Below, piece by piece: positions 1 through 7,127 of a DNA stretch of 15,319 bases (position 1 is the stretch's first letter; each line of letters starts with the position of its first letter). The stretch comes from Paenibacillus sp. (GTDB lineage Bacteria; Bacillota; Bacilli; Paenibacillales; NBRC-103111): the NCBI GenBank assembly GCA_029239545.1, contig JARBUQ010000033.1, positions 1 through 15,319 of the forward strand, in the 5' to 3' direction. Under the pieces are notes generated by a model that ran no database searches, was not told where the DNA came from, and was given only the letters and a program-made list of their open reading frames with translations. A program made the position numbers and the translations under genes.

Positions 1-682
1 CAAATTTGAATACTTCCTTACCGGCCATGTAAATATACTGCATCTTGTTATCCAGCACGTTCTGACTGATCGGATTACGTGAGCCGCCTCCGCTTGCTGT
101 TAACAAAGGACCGCCAGTCCCGTCCGCACCTAGCTCGAAAGAGCGGAAGCCACGCCCCTCGCTGACAGGTCCAAGCACTACCGCTCCCGCACCGTCCCCG
201 AACAAAATACAAGTGTTTCGATCTGTATAATCGGTAATCTTCGATAAACATTCTGTCCCTACTACGAGCACATGCTTATACATCCCCGTTGCGATAAAAT
301 TAACAGCATTCGCTAATCCGTATATAAAGCCCGAGCAAGCAGCAGATAAATCAAAAGCTGCGGCACGCTTGGCGCCTAACTTATCCTGAAGAATGCATGC
401 CGTAGCAGGAAAAGCCATATCTGGTGTAATCGTGGCCACTATTATCAAATCCAACTGGTCTGCTGTAATTCCTGCATTACTCAATGCCTCTTGCGAAGCA
501 TGAAAGGCTAAATCCGAAGACGCTTGCTCGGAGGAGGCTACTCTTCGTTCCTTAATGCCTGTACGAGATACGATCCACTCGTCATTCGTGTCGACCATCT
601 GCTCCAGCTCGGCGTTACTTAAGATTCGCTCCGGGACATACATCCCCGTTCCCCAAATCCCAACCGGTGTTCCTACCATCAT
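1..682 (-). CDS. fabH: beta-ketoacyl-ACP synthase III (FabH), 3' part outside window
   Basis: FabH condenses acetyl-CoA or branched acyl-CoA primers with malonyl-ACP to start fatty-acid synthesis. About 226 N-terminal residues are visible, of a usual ~325. The frame is open to the left edge, so this is a partial gene, not a broken one. It begins MMVGTPVGIWGTGMYVPE and continues with the family pattern DTNDEWIVSRTGIKERR. The catalytic cysteine is in DLSAACSGF at about residue 116, and GDGAGAVVLG follows. The His and Asn of the catalytic triad lie beyond the window. Two adjacent ATG codons (682 and 679) are possible starts; the first overlaps the plsX stop as ATGA, the second is better spaced from the GGAG at its 5' side. 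The overlap indicates translational coupling within the fapR-plsX-fabH operon. Confidence 0.95.
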   Translation of the reverse strand, partial: MMVGTPVGIWGTGMYVPERILSNAELEQMVDTNDEWIVSRTGIKERRVASSEQASSDLAFHASQEALSNAGITADQLDLIIVATITPDMAFPATACILQDKLGAKRAAAFDLSAACSGFIYGLANAVNFIATGMYKHVLVVGTECLSKITDYTDRNTCILFGDGAGAVVLGPVSEGRGFRSFELGADGTGGPLLTASGGGSRNPISQNVLDNKMQYIYMAGKEVFKF

Positions 683-1683
683 TCTCCATCTCGCTTCCCG
701 CTAATTTCCGTTGATATCGCATGAACCAGATCGCTTTTAACCGCGATTCTGGCTTGTCGAACTGCATTCTTAAAGGCATTGGCATCGGATGAACCGTGGC
801 TCTTCAACACCAGTCCATTAATACCGAGGAGCGGAGCCCCTCCGTGTTCCGTATAATCGAGCTTTTTCTTAAATTGGGATAATCCGGGCTTCAAGATGGA
901 AGCTGCCAGCTTCGTGAAGAAGGAACGTGTGAATTCGGTCTTCAAAGCCGTGAATATTGCACCAGCAGCCCCTTCAAGTGATTTCAACAAAATATTGCCG
1001 ACGAAGCCATCGCAAACCAACACATCACATTGGGCATTCAAGACGTCTCTTGCTTCCACATTCCCCACAAAATGAATCGGAGCCTGCTCCAGCAGCGGAT
1101 AGGCCAGCTTCGTAAGCTCATTGCCCTTCATAGCCTCAGTGCCAACATTAAGCAGTCCTACCCTGGGCCTAGCGATACCGTCCACCTTGCTTCGATACAA
1201 GCTGCCCATGATCGCATATTGCAGCAAGTTATCTGCTGTTGCGTCCATATTGGCGCCCAGATCCAGCGCAAGCACCCCTTTGCCGTCCATAGTAGGAATC
1301 ATGGGGGCCAGGGCAGGACGATCAATTCCTTTAATGCGTCCGACGACCAATAACCCAGTGGTCATTAAGGCGCCGGTATTGCCTGCCGAAATCATCGCAT
1401 CCGCTTGCCCTTCGCGTACAAGACGACCGGCAACAACCATGGACGCGTCTTTTTTGCGTCGAACGGCTTTCACCGGCTCCTCATCGGCTGCTATCGAATC
1501 CGGAGCATGATGAATCGTAATGTTCGCCGGGATCGCTCTTGAGCCGAACTCTGCCTTCACGCGTGCCTCATCTCCAACGAGGATGATTTGGATGTCGCTC
1601 CACTCTGTAACGGCAGCAAGAGCCCCGTCCACGACCGCTTTCGGAGCGTGATCGCCTCCCATAGCATCTATCGCAACTCGCAT
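679..1683 (-). CDS. plsX: phosphate acyltransferase PlsX
   Basis: PlsX converts acyl-ACP and orthophosphate to acyl-phosphate, the acyl donor for PlsY in phosphatidic acid synthesis; it is a peripheral membrane enzyme. The 334-residue length is normal. The N-terminus MRVAIDAMGGDHAPKAVVDG is the family signature, followed by SAGNTGALM (about residues 99-107), LDLGANMD and VCDGFVGNILLK. The start is an ATG with an AGGGGAG ribosome binding site about 7 bases upstream, lying over the end of fapR. The gene sits 4 bases after fapR and overlaps fabH by 4, so the three are almost certainly one transcript. In Bacillus this unit is repressed by FapR and released by malonyl-CoA; the operator seen upstream of fapR suggests the same here. 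Confidence 0.97.
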   Translation of the reverse strand: MRVAIDAMGGDHAPKAVVDGALAAVTEWSDIQIILVGDEARVKAEFGSRAIPANITIHHAPDSIAADEEPVKAVRRKKDASMVVAGRLVREGQADAMISAGNTGALMTTGLLVVGRIKGIDRPALAPMIPTMDGKGVLALDLGANMDATADNLLQYAIMGSLYRSKVDGIARPRVGLLNVGTEAMKGNELTKLAYPLLEQAPIHFVGNVEARDVLNAQCDVLVCDGFVGNILLKSLEGAAGAIFTALKTEFTRSFFTKLAASILKPGLSQFKKKLDYTEHGGAPLLGINGLVLKSHGSSDANAFKNAVRQARIAVKSDLVHAISTEISGKRDGE

Positions 1684-1687
1684 GCGA

Positions 1688-2263
1688 TCACTCCCCTTCC
1701 TCTGGCATTTCTTTGGCGAAGCGATAAATCAGGAAGTTGCCTTGAAATACCATCTCTTCACCCACGTAAGTAAACACTTCAACCTTTGCCTTTCCTTTTT
1801 GTCCGGAAATGGATCGCACATAAGCCTTGGCGATACACTTCTCGGACAATCGAACCTGGCGAATAAAACGAATATCAGCAGATGCTGTCAGTGCTTTCTC
1901 ATTATTAATTACCGCAATTGCCAAGGAATTGGCCTGAGAGAAAATATGATGACCGCGTGCAATCTGTGTCCTAGAGAACACATGCTCTTCGCGTATTTCA
2001 AATATAGATATCCCGCTTTTATCCAGCTGCAGATCAATGATGTCACCAATAACTTCATGCAGAGGCAGTGACTTAACCTGGTCATAGGATTGCTCGGCCA
2101 TCAGCTTCATTCGTTCGCGAAGCTCTGGAATACCTAACTCCAGTCGATCCAGACGAACAGTCTGTATGCTGACCTTGAATTTGCGGGTTAGCTCCTCATC
2201 GGTAACGAAAGGATTGTCTTCGATCTCTCGAGCCAGCTGCTGCTGGCGCTGACGTTTCGGCAT
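1688..2263 (-). CDS. fapR: transcription factor FapR (fatty acid and phospholipid biosynthesis regulator)
   Basis: FapR is a DNA-binding repressor that senses malonyl-CoA and controls fap regulon genes such as plsX, fabD and fabH. From the chosen ATG the protein is 191 residues: an N-terminal helix-turn-helix (about 1-45, including TDEELTRKFKVSIQTVRLDR), a linker helix, and a hotdog-fold effector domain (about 75-185, including HVFSRTQIARGHHIFSQANS and LTASADIRF). These match Bacillus FapR closely. A GTG at 2281 would add six residues, but the AAGGGGG directly abuts it, leaving no ribosome-binding spacing. The Bacillus N-terminus aligns with the ATG at 2263, although its distance to that purine run (about 14 bases) is long. 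The exact start is therefore uncertain. It is the first gene of the fapR-plsX-fabH unit and probably autoregulated. Confidence 0.93.
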   Translation of the reverse strand: MPKRQRQQQLAREIEDNPFVTDEELTRKFKVSIQTVRLDRLELGIPELRERMKLMAEQSYDQVKSLPLHEVIGDIIDLQLDKSGISIFEIREEHVFSRTQIARGHHIFSQANSLAIAVINNEKALTASADIRFIRQVRLSEKCIAKAYVRSISGQKGKAKVEVFTYVGEEMVFQGNFLIYRFAKEMPEEGE

Positions 2264-2334
2264 CCGCTCGATGACGGCCACCCCCTTAGCATTATAGAAT
2301 CCAACTATTAGTTAACGATATGTAGAATCAGCCT

Positions 2335-2351
2335 TTGTTACCTGGTACTAA
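2335..2351 (-). promoter_or_regulatory. FapR operator upstream of fapR
   Basis: On the minus strand this reads TTAGTACCAGGTAACAA, an imperfect 17-base palindrome (half-sites TTAGTACC and TTGTTACC). It resembles the known Bacillus FapR box, which centres on TTAGTACC and its inverted copy. It starts 4 bases downstream of a -10-like hexamer, so it would cover the transcription start, as expected for a repressor site. The left half-site is intact and the right one has two changes. Confidence 0.78.
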
Positions 2352-2354
2352 GTT

Positions 2355-2360
2355 AGTATA
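2355..2360 (-). promoter_or_regulatory. candidate -10 element of the fapR-plsX-fabH promoter
   Basis: The minus strand carries TATACT (5/6 to the sigma-A -10) just before the FapR box. No convincing -35 lies at 16-18 bases; only a T-rich run is present. Placement relative to the operator is the main support. A second TATAAT at 2291-2296 lies closer to the gene but also lacks a -35. Confidence 0.45.
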
Positions 2361-2448
2361 TTAAATTCCCTTGAAAAAGAAAAGCCCAATCCACGATTTA
2401 ACCCACATTTCGAATGCGATCCTGTATGGAGTAGGAAATTTAAGTAAA

Positions 2449-2480
2449 CAAAAAAGCACTCCACTGAAGATGAAGTGCTT
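2449..2480 (-). terminator. intrinsic terminator after rpmF
   Basis: Read on the minus strand, AAGCACT (2480-2474) pairs with AGTGCTT (2460-2454) across a 13-base loop, followed by a T run. It lies 16 bases after the rpmF stop and separates the yceD-rpmF transcript from fapR, which has its own promoter region. Confidence 0.85.
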
Positions 2481-2495
2481 GATTGTCAGAAACTG

Positions 2496-2669
2496 TTATA
2501 GTTGTACAATTTCTCTACCCTTGTAAGTTCCGCAAACTTTGCAGACGTGGTGACTTAACTTCAGTTCTCCACAGTTCTCACATTTCACCATACCCGGTAC
2601 TACCAGTTTAAAGTGAGTGCGGCGCTTGTCGCGGCGGGTTTTGGATATTTTTCTAAAAGGAACTGCCAT
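2496..2669 (-). CDS. rpmF: 50S ribosomal protein L32
   Basis: L32 is a small zinc-ribbon protein of the large ribosomal subunit. The 57-residue product starts MAVPFRKISKTRRDKRRTHF and has the zinc-binding cysteine pairs CENC and CKVC. All four cysteines are present, so this is the zinc-dependent form. The start is fixed by a very strong AAGGAGGTGG ribosome binding site (2674-2684) five bases upstream; the reading frame stays open seven codons further but that extension has no binding site. It follows yceD by 23 bases and shares its promoter, an arrangement conserved across many bacteria. Confidence 0.98.
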   Translation of the reverse strand: MAVPFRKISKTRRDKRRTHFKLVVPGMVKCENCGELKLSHHVCKVCGTYKGREIVQL

Positions 2670-2692
2670 GATTCCCACCTCCTTAAACAAAT

Positions 2693-3208
2693 CTACTGTT
2701 TCTTCTGTTTCTCAAAAAATTGGGCGAGCACTTCCAAACGAGGGTCTATCCGGTCCGCCACAGGCGGAGCAGGGTGTTCATTCAGGTTCAAGCCCGTCTC
2801 CGAGTCAAGCCCCTTACAGTTCTCCTTGCAAAGCGGGATATACGGAAGCCCCAATTCCACCGTTTCTTCGATGTAAGGCAACAAGTCCACCCGCTCATGA
2901 ACTACGAGATGCATATGCTCATCATCCTCGTCCACCTGTTCGGCATCTTGAACGAACATTTCCCGAAAGGGTAGTTCAAGTGAATGGTTATACGGCGTCA
3001 AGCAACGCGAACAGACAAGCTCGACCTGCAATTCCAACGTTCCCGCAACTTCCACAAATTCCTCAACAGCTACGGCTTGAAGCGTCACTTGCAGCGGCTT
3101 GGCCCGAACAATATCTCTGCGACCTGACGTTAGAGACGGCAGTTCGATCTGCTCCTTGAATTCCATTCGATTGTTCTTAGCACGCAAATCACGGACATTA
3201 AGAATCAT
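2693..3208 (-). CDS. DUF177 / YceD family protein (YlbN)
   Basis: Members of this family (YceD in Escherichia, YlbN in Bacillus) are encoded next to rpmF and are linked to 23S rRNA accumulation and large-subunit assembly. The product is 171 residues from an ATG preceded by GGAGTGG at about 9 bases; a TTG five codons upstream is open but lacks a binding site. Visible landmarks are ELVCSRCLTPYNHSLELPF with a CxxC pair (Cys66, Cys69), an acidic middle (about 88-98) and PYIPLCKENCKGL with Cys127 and Cys131. In many relatives the last motif continues as GLCxxCG; here it reads GLDSETGLNLNE, so that final pair is absent. It is first in the yceD-rpmF operon behind a near-consensus sigma-A promoter. 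Confidence 0.93.
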   Translation of the reverse strand: MILNVRDLRAKNNRMEFKEQIELPSLTSGRRDIVRAKPLQVTLQAVAVEEFVEVAGTLELQVELVCSRCLTPYNHSLELPFREMFVQDAEQVDEDDEHMHLVVHERVDLLPYIEETVELGLPYIPLCKENCKGLDSETGLNLNEHPAPPVADRIDPRLEVLAQFFEKQKKQ

Positions 3209-3236
3209 ACTCAACCACTCCAAACAAACAAAGATT

Positions 3237-3266
3237 ATTATATCGGGGATTCAACTGTTTTGTCAA
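3237..3266 (-). promoter_or_regulatory. sigma-A promoter of the yceD-rpmF operon
   Basis: On the minus strand, a perfect TTGACA (3266-3261) is followed after 18 bases by a perfect TATAAT (3242-3237). It lies in the 95-base gap between sepM and yceD, about 30 bases before the yceD start. Strong promoters are expected for ribosomal protein genes. Confidence 0.92.
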
Positions 3267-3303
3267 CCTTTTGTACTTGTCATCTTTCCTTCGTTCACAA
3301 TCG

Positions 3304-4470
3304 TCAAGAGGTTTTATTCGGCAACCCAGCCAAATAGTTCAAAGCATCCTCCAATGTACCTACTGAAATGACCTTCATCGTTGTATCAATCTGCTCTGCC
3401 TTCTTCTGGGCATCCGTAGCATTGGCAACCGGCACGGGCAGTCCACACTCACCGGCGGTTCGATCCTTGGGCGCAAAAAAAAGGTCAATTCCTTCCCGAT
3501 CCGAAGCGACTACCTTGTGACCAATCCCACCGATGGAGCACACATTACCTGCAGCATCGATCGTGCCTGTACCAGCAATTCGATATCCCTTGGACAAGTC
3601 GCCCTGTGTCAGCTGATTGAATATTTCAAGCGCAAACATCAGTCCCGCCGAGGGGCCTCCGATCTCACCCGCCTGAATCTGAACCTTCTTACTCTCCTGC
3701 TCGGGAACCACAGATCGCAGATCTGCTGTAGAGATCCCGATGCCTGCTTTGGCAGTTGAAGGGCTGTTAGTGGCAGAAGGGCTGGCGTCAGGTGTCACAG
3801 AAGCCGCTACATCAGCCAAAATAATTTTGAATGACAGCTCCTCCGCACCGCGTTTTACACCAATCTCTATATTATCCCCAATTTTTTTGCCAGTCAAAGC
3901 AGCTTGAAGATCTTTGATCCCGGTAGCTGGAGCGCCGTCAACCTTAATGATTGTATCTCCTGGCTTAAGCACAGCTTCTGCAGGCAGCCCCTTCTTCGTC
4001 TCTGTTATATAAACTCCGACATTTTTGAGCTGATAAGGAATATTCGCTTGCTTATAGGCTGCTTGTATAGCGCTGCTCTGCGACTCCAGCATAATCATCT
4101 CTTGACGCTGCATGAATTGCTGCTCAGACTGTCCCTTCAATACATCCTTCTTGCGCTGCACATCTGCATTCGGATCCCATTGAGCCAAGAAGAAATTAAG
4201 CACATTCGTCCTGGGAATCAAACTGACGGTGGTCAGCATGAATGCTCCTCTTTCCTCGGGATCGGGTTCAGAGACATGCACCATCGGTTTGACGCTCTCC
4301 GCCGTACCAGGCTTATAAATATAGTACGGTACAGGCACGAAGCATAAAAAATAAAGGGCGGCGAACGTAATGGTGAACGATAACAAAAAACCGCGCAGCC
4401 CCTTGTTACGCTTACGAATCGTCCGGGTCTTTTCATATGAATGGTTGGACTTATAGTTGTCTTCGCTCAC
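3304..4470 (-). CDS. sepM: SepM/YlbL family membrane-anchored PDZ-Lon-type serine protease
   Basis: The 388-residue product has an N-terminal basic segment, one transmembrane helix (about 26-47), an outward-facing PDZ domain (about 130-218, with GLPAEAVLKPGDTIIKVDG), a Ser/Thr/Pro-rich linker (about 226-242), and a C-terminal S16 (Lon) protease domain. The catalytic serine is in GEIGGPSAGL (Ser274) and the lysine in GIGHKVVAS (Lys319), forming a Ser-Lys dyad. SepM in streptococci trims competence pheromone outside the cell and Bacillus YlbL has a related DNA-damage role; the substrate here is unknown. The start is a GTG behind GGGGGAG at six bases. The frame is open for 62 further codons, but these run antisense into ylbJ and lack a binding site. 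It is divergent from ylbJ with a 100-base gap. Confidence 0.93.
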   Translation of the reverse strand: MSEDNYKSNHSYEKTRTIRKRNKGLRGFLLSFTITFAALYFLCFVPVPYYIYKPGTAESVKPMVHVSEPDPEERGAFMLTTVSLIPRTNVLNFFLAQWDPNADVQRKKDVLKGQSEQQFMQRQEMIMLESQSSAIQAAYKQANIPYQLKNVGVYITETKKGLPAEAVLKPGDTIIKVDGAPATGIKDLQAALTGKKIGDNIEIGVKRGAEELSFKIILADVAASVTPDASPSATNSPSTAKAGIGISTADLRSVVPEQESKKVQIQAGEIGGPSAGLMFALEIFNQLTQGDLSKGYRIAGTGTIDAAGNVCSIGGIGHKVVASDREGIDLFFAPKDRTAGECGLPVPVANATDAQKKAEQIDTTMKVISVGTLEDALNYLAGLPNKTS

Positions 4471-4570
4471 TGTTCTCTCCCCCGTATGAATCCGATCCAA
4501 GATGGCTTGGTCTAAATGATCCAGCACACGCGTAAACTTGTACCACCTGTCACAAAGAGGAGATGGCCTA

Positions 4571-5890
4571 ATGTTACACGGTATTTCATCGGATTCAAAG
4601 AACAAGGCCTTCACGGTACTACTTGCGATACTAACAGCCTTGTTCGTACTCTGCATTCTAATATTTCCCGATCGGGCTCTTCAATCATCCTTGCACGGAT
4701 TATCCCTGTGGTGGAACATCGTCTTTCCCGCGCTGCTCCCTTTCCTAATTATCTCTGAGCTGCTCATCGGCTTCGGATTAATTCGCGGACTTGGCGTCCT
4801 GCTTGATCCGTTCATGCGGCTCGCATTCCGACTTCCGGGTGCTGGCGGATGGGCTATTGCGATGGGCAGCTTGGCCGGGGGGCCCGCAGGTGCGCATATC
4901 ACGGGCAAATTGCGCAGTGATGGCTCTGTAAGCCGCGAGCAGGGTGAACGCCTGCTGGCTATCTCCCATATGAGCAGCCCTTTTCTGATCCTAAGTGTGA
5001 TTGGAGCCGGATTCCTGCATCATCCAGCAACTGGGACAGTTATTGCCGCTGTTCACTATATATCTGCGTTAATCGCAGCGATCCTGATGCGTTTCCTATG
5101 GAAGGAACGTTCCGACAACCAACAATTACAATTGCAGCCCTATCCCCAAGAGGGAAAGTCGGCATTCAAACCAAGCCAAACAAGCAAAGAGGGAATCGCC
5201 GTTCGCTTCCTTCGTCAAATGCACGAAGCTCGTCTCGAAGACGGTCGCTCATTCGGCAAATTACTGGGCGATGCTGTACAAAACTCCATACAAACCTTGC
5301 TTGTGATCGGCGGCTGCATAATAATGTTCTCCGTTATGCTGCATGTTCTTCAGCTATCCTTAGTAACCCCAGTTATCAATCATTTCATGCTGATGGTTGT
5401 CGAATGGTTAGGCTTCCAGGGACCTGCTTCTCCGAATTGGCTGCCTGCTCTGCTTGAGCTCCATCTTGGCGCTTATTCCTTTAGCCAGATGGAAATAGTC
5501 TCATCTGCACTGTTATGGAAAGCTGCCTTCATAGGCTTCGCACTGGGCTGGAGCGGGATCTCCCAGCATTTGCAGGTACAGAGCATGGTACGCCATACCG
5601 ACTTAAGATACCGTCCCTTCATGCTGCACAGGCTTTTGCATGGATGTGCTGCATTCGTCCTGACCTTCATCCTATGGAAGCCGATTCAAGCGCTAGCTCC
5701 CCATATCGAGCCAAGCTTTAAACTGTTCCTGGGGCCCGGCAACGAAAGAAGCTCATTCTCTATCATTGAAGCTGCCGGTGTATGGCAAGCTGTGCCTGAA
5801 CGGTTCATGCAGCTAGCTCTCCTAATAACCACTTACGTGCTGGTATCCGGAATAATTGGACTGCTCAGAAAAAACAGAACCATTCATTAG
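4571..5890 (+). CDS. ylbJ: sporulation integral membrane protein YlbJ
   Basis: YlbJ is a multi-pass membrane protein needed for spore cortex formation in Bacillus, made in the mother cell under sigma-E. The protein is 439 residues and strongly hydrophobic, with helices at about 13-32, 46-70 and 90-107 and more throughout. It has the nucleoside-recognition (Gate) type motif MGSLAGGPAGAHITGKL (about 98-114). A soluble, charged stretch lies at about 177-225. The start is the ATG after AGAGGAG at about eight bases; a TTG 11 codons upstream is open but unsupported. It is the only plus-strand gene among the housekeeping genes here and is convergent with coaD, with 41 bases between stops. I could not see a clear sigma-E promoter in the 100-base gap upstream. 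Confidence 0.93.
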   Translation: MLHGISSDSKNKAFTVLLAILTALFVLCILIFPDRALQSSLHGLSLWWNIVFPALLPFLIISELLIGFGLIRGLGVLLDPFMRLAFRLPGAGGWAIAMGSLAGGPAGAHITGKLRSDGSVSREQGERLLAISHMSSPFLILSVIGAGFLHHPATGTVIAAVHYISALIAAILMRFLWKERSDNQQLQLQPYPQEGKSAFKPSQTSKEGIAVRFLRQMHEARLEDGRSFGKLLGDAVQNSIQTLLVIGGCIIMFSVMLHVLQLSLVTPVINHFMLMVVEWLGFQGPASPNWLPALLELHLGAYSFSQMEIVSSALLWKAAFIGFALGWSGISQHLQVQSMVRHTDLRYRPFMLHRLLHGCAAFVLTFILWKPIQALAPHIEPSFKLFLGPGNERSSFSIIEAAGVWQAVPERFMQLALLITTYVLVSGIIGLLRKNRTIH

Positions 5891-5931
5891 AATGCCTCGC
5901 TTAAGTGGATATGCACTTGCCTGCTGGCTGG

Positions 5932-6444
5932 TTAAACCTGCTTATTCGCCTTCAGCTTGGCTGTGATGGCTGCTTCAACAAGATCGGGAACCAAATCCGT
6001 GATCGGACCATCGTAGCGTGCAATTTCCTTCACAATACTTGAGCTTAAATAACTGAATTTAGGATGAGTCATCATAAAAAAAGTTTCCACCTTGGCATTA
6101 AGCTTGTGATTAATGGAAGCCATTTGCATCTCATACTCAAAGTCTGATACCGCCCGAAGTCCTTTGATAATCACATGCGCATTTTTCTCCACTATGTAGT
6201 TAATCAACAAGCCGCCAAAGCTGTCAATCTCTACATTCGGCAAATGCGCTGTCACCTCGGTCAGCAGCTGCTTGCGTTCCTCTACGCTGAATAGCGGCGT
6301 TTTCTGGCTGTTAGTAGCTACAGTAACAATCACTTTATCAAAAATGTCTGCCGCCCGGCCAATAATGTCAAGATGTCCATTCGTTACCGGATCGAAGCTG
6401 CCTGGACATACTGCCACCGTATAATCATGCTTCACTCGGCTCAT
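5932..6444 (-). CDS. coaD: pantetheine-phosphate adenylyltransferase (CoaD, PPAT)
   Basis: CoaD adenylates 4'-phosphopantetheine with ATP to dephospho-CoA, the penultimate step of coenzyme A synthesis. The 170-residue protein has the nucleotidyltransferase signature CPGSFDPVTNGHLDII (about 13-28) with the TxGH-type motif at 21-24, KGLRAVSDFEYEMQMASIN (94-112), and the second phosphate-binding motif YLSSSIVKEIA (132-142). The frame stays open 18 codons upstream, but the ATG at 6444 has GGAGGAG about nine bases before it and fits the family length. It overlaps the end of rsmD by 20 bases, so the two are translationally coupled. Confidence 0.96.
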   Translation of the reverse strand: MSRVKHDYTVAVCPGSFDPVTNGHLDIIGRAADIFDKVIVTVATNSQKTPLFSVEERKQLLTEVTAHLPNVEIDSFGGLLINYIVEKNAHVIIKGLRAVSDFEYEMQMASINHKLNAKVETFFMMTHPKFSYLSSSIVKEIARYDGPITDLVPDLVEAAITAKLKANKQV

Positions 6445-7012
6445 ATCCTTCATCTCCTCCATTCTGCAGGGAATAAATAGACACACATGTATCCCCATAA
6501 GTAGCCCTGCGAATACATGCAGCAGTCCCTATTCTTGTTTCACACTCATAGTCTGCGTCATGCTCGACAACAATCGTTGCTTCGTCCTCCACAAGCTGCA
6601 GAGTCTGCAGCATCGTAATGAGCTGCTCAATCGTTCGCACTTTATAGGGAGGATCCAGGAATACTAGGCGGAAACGAACCTCCCGCTTCACCATTGCCTT
6701 CAATGCTCTTTGCGCATCGTTAACATACACCTCCGCCTGCTCCGCCAATCGGGTAACCTGCAGATTATGCTTGATGATCTCCACACTGCGTCTATCCGCG
6801 TCAACGAATACAGCGCGGTCCATCCCGCGGCTTAGCGCTTCAATACCTAACCCGCCTGTTCCTGCGAATAGATCCAATACGGTGCCGCCATTGAAATACG
6901 GGCCAATCATGCTAAAGATCGCTTCTTTGACTTTATCTGTTGTCGGGCGTGTTCCCATTCCTGGAACGGGCTTTAATGTTCTTCCTTTTGCGCTTCCTGA
7001 TATGACTCTCAC
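6425..7012 (-). CDS. rsmD: 16S rRNA (guanine(966)-N(2))-methyltransferase RsmD (YlbH)
   Basis: RsmD methylates N2 of G966 in 16S rRNA during small-subunit assembly, using S-adenosylmethionine. The 195-residue protein starts MRVISGSAKGRTLKPVPG, has the SAM-binding motif VLDLFAGTGGLGIEAL (45-60), VDAD (70-73) and the catalytic motif DPPYK (120-124). The start is a GTG with GAGGGA about six bases upstream. It leads the rsmD-coaD pair, as in many Gram-positive genomes where the genes are named ylbH and coaD. Its upstream region is shared with a divergently transcribed structured RNA. Confidence 0.96.
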   Translation of the reverse strand: MRVISGSAKGRTLKPVPGMGTRPTTDKVKEAIFSMIGPYFNGGTVLDLFAGTGGLGIEALSRGMDRAVFVDADRRSVEIIKHNLQVTRLAEQAEVYVNDAQRALKAMVKREVRFRLVFLDPPYKVRTIEQLITMLQTLQLVEDEATIVVEHDADYECETRIGTAACIRRATYGDTCVSIYSLQNGGDEGYEPSEA

Positions 7013-7047
7013 GTACTGTCCCTCGTTCCTTGCAATTTCCTTCTGCT

Positions 7048-7077
7048 ATCGTAACATATTGAGTGATTAGTTCACAA
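7048..7077 (-). promoter_or_regulatory. candidate sigma-A promoter of rsmD-coaD
   Basis: On the minus strand TTGTGA (7077-7072) and TACGAT (7053-7048) are spaced 18 bases apart, each matching four of six consensus positions. It lies about 36 bases before the rsmD start codon. The match is modest and no other pair in the gap is clearly better. Confidence 0.35.
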
Positions 7078-7127
7078 AATTTGTTCGTTGGAATGTATAA
7101 ATCAATCGAATTCGGTTAAAAATGGTG

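Noticed and set aside
4490..4510. CCAAG/CTTGG inverted repeat in the sepM-ylbJ gap
   Set aside because: Only five base pairs with a four-base loop, no T run and no known operator; it could easily be chance.
4471..4656. 62-codon N-terminal extension of SepM in open frame
   Set aside because: It would overlap ylbJ antisense, has no ribosome binding site and adds no recognisable sequence, whereas the GTG at 4470 has GGGGGAG at ideal distance just before the basic and membrane segments.
5891..5931. AAGTG/CACTT hairpin between ylbJ and coaD stops
   Set aside because: The five-pair stem has no T run on either strand, so it was not called a terminator although the genes converge there.
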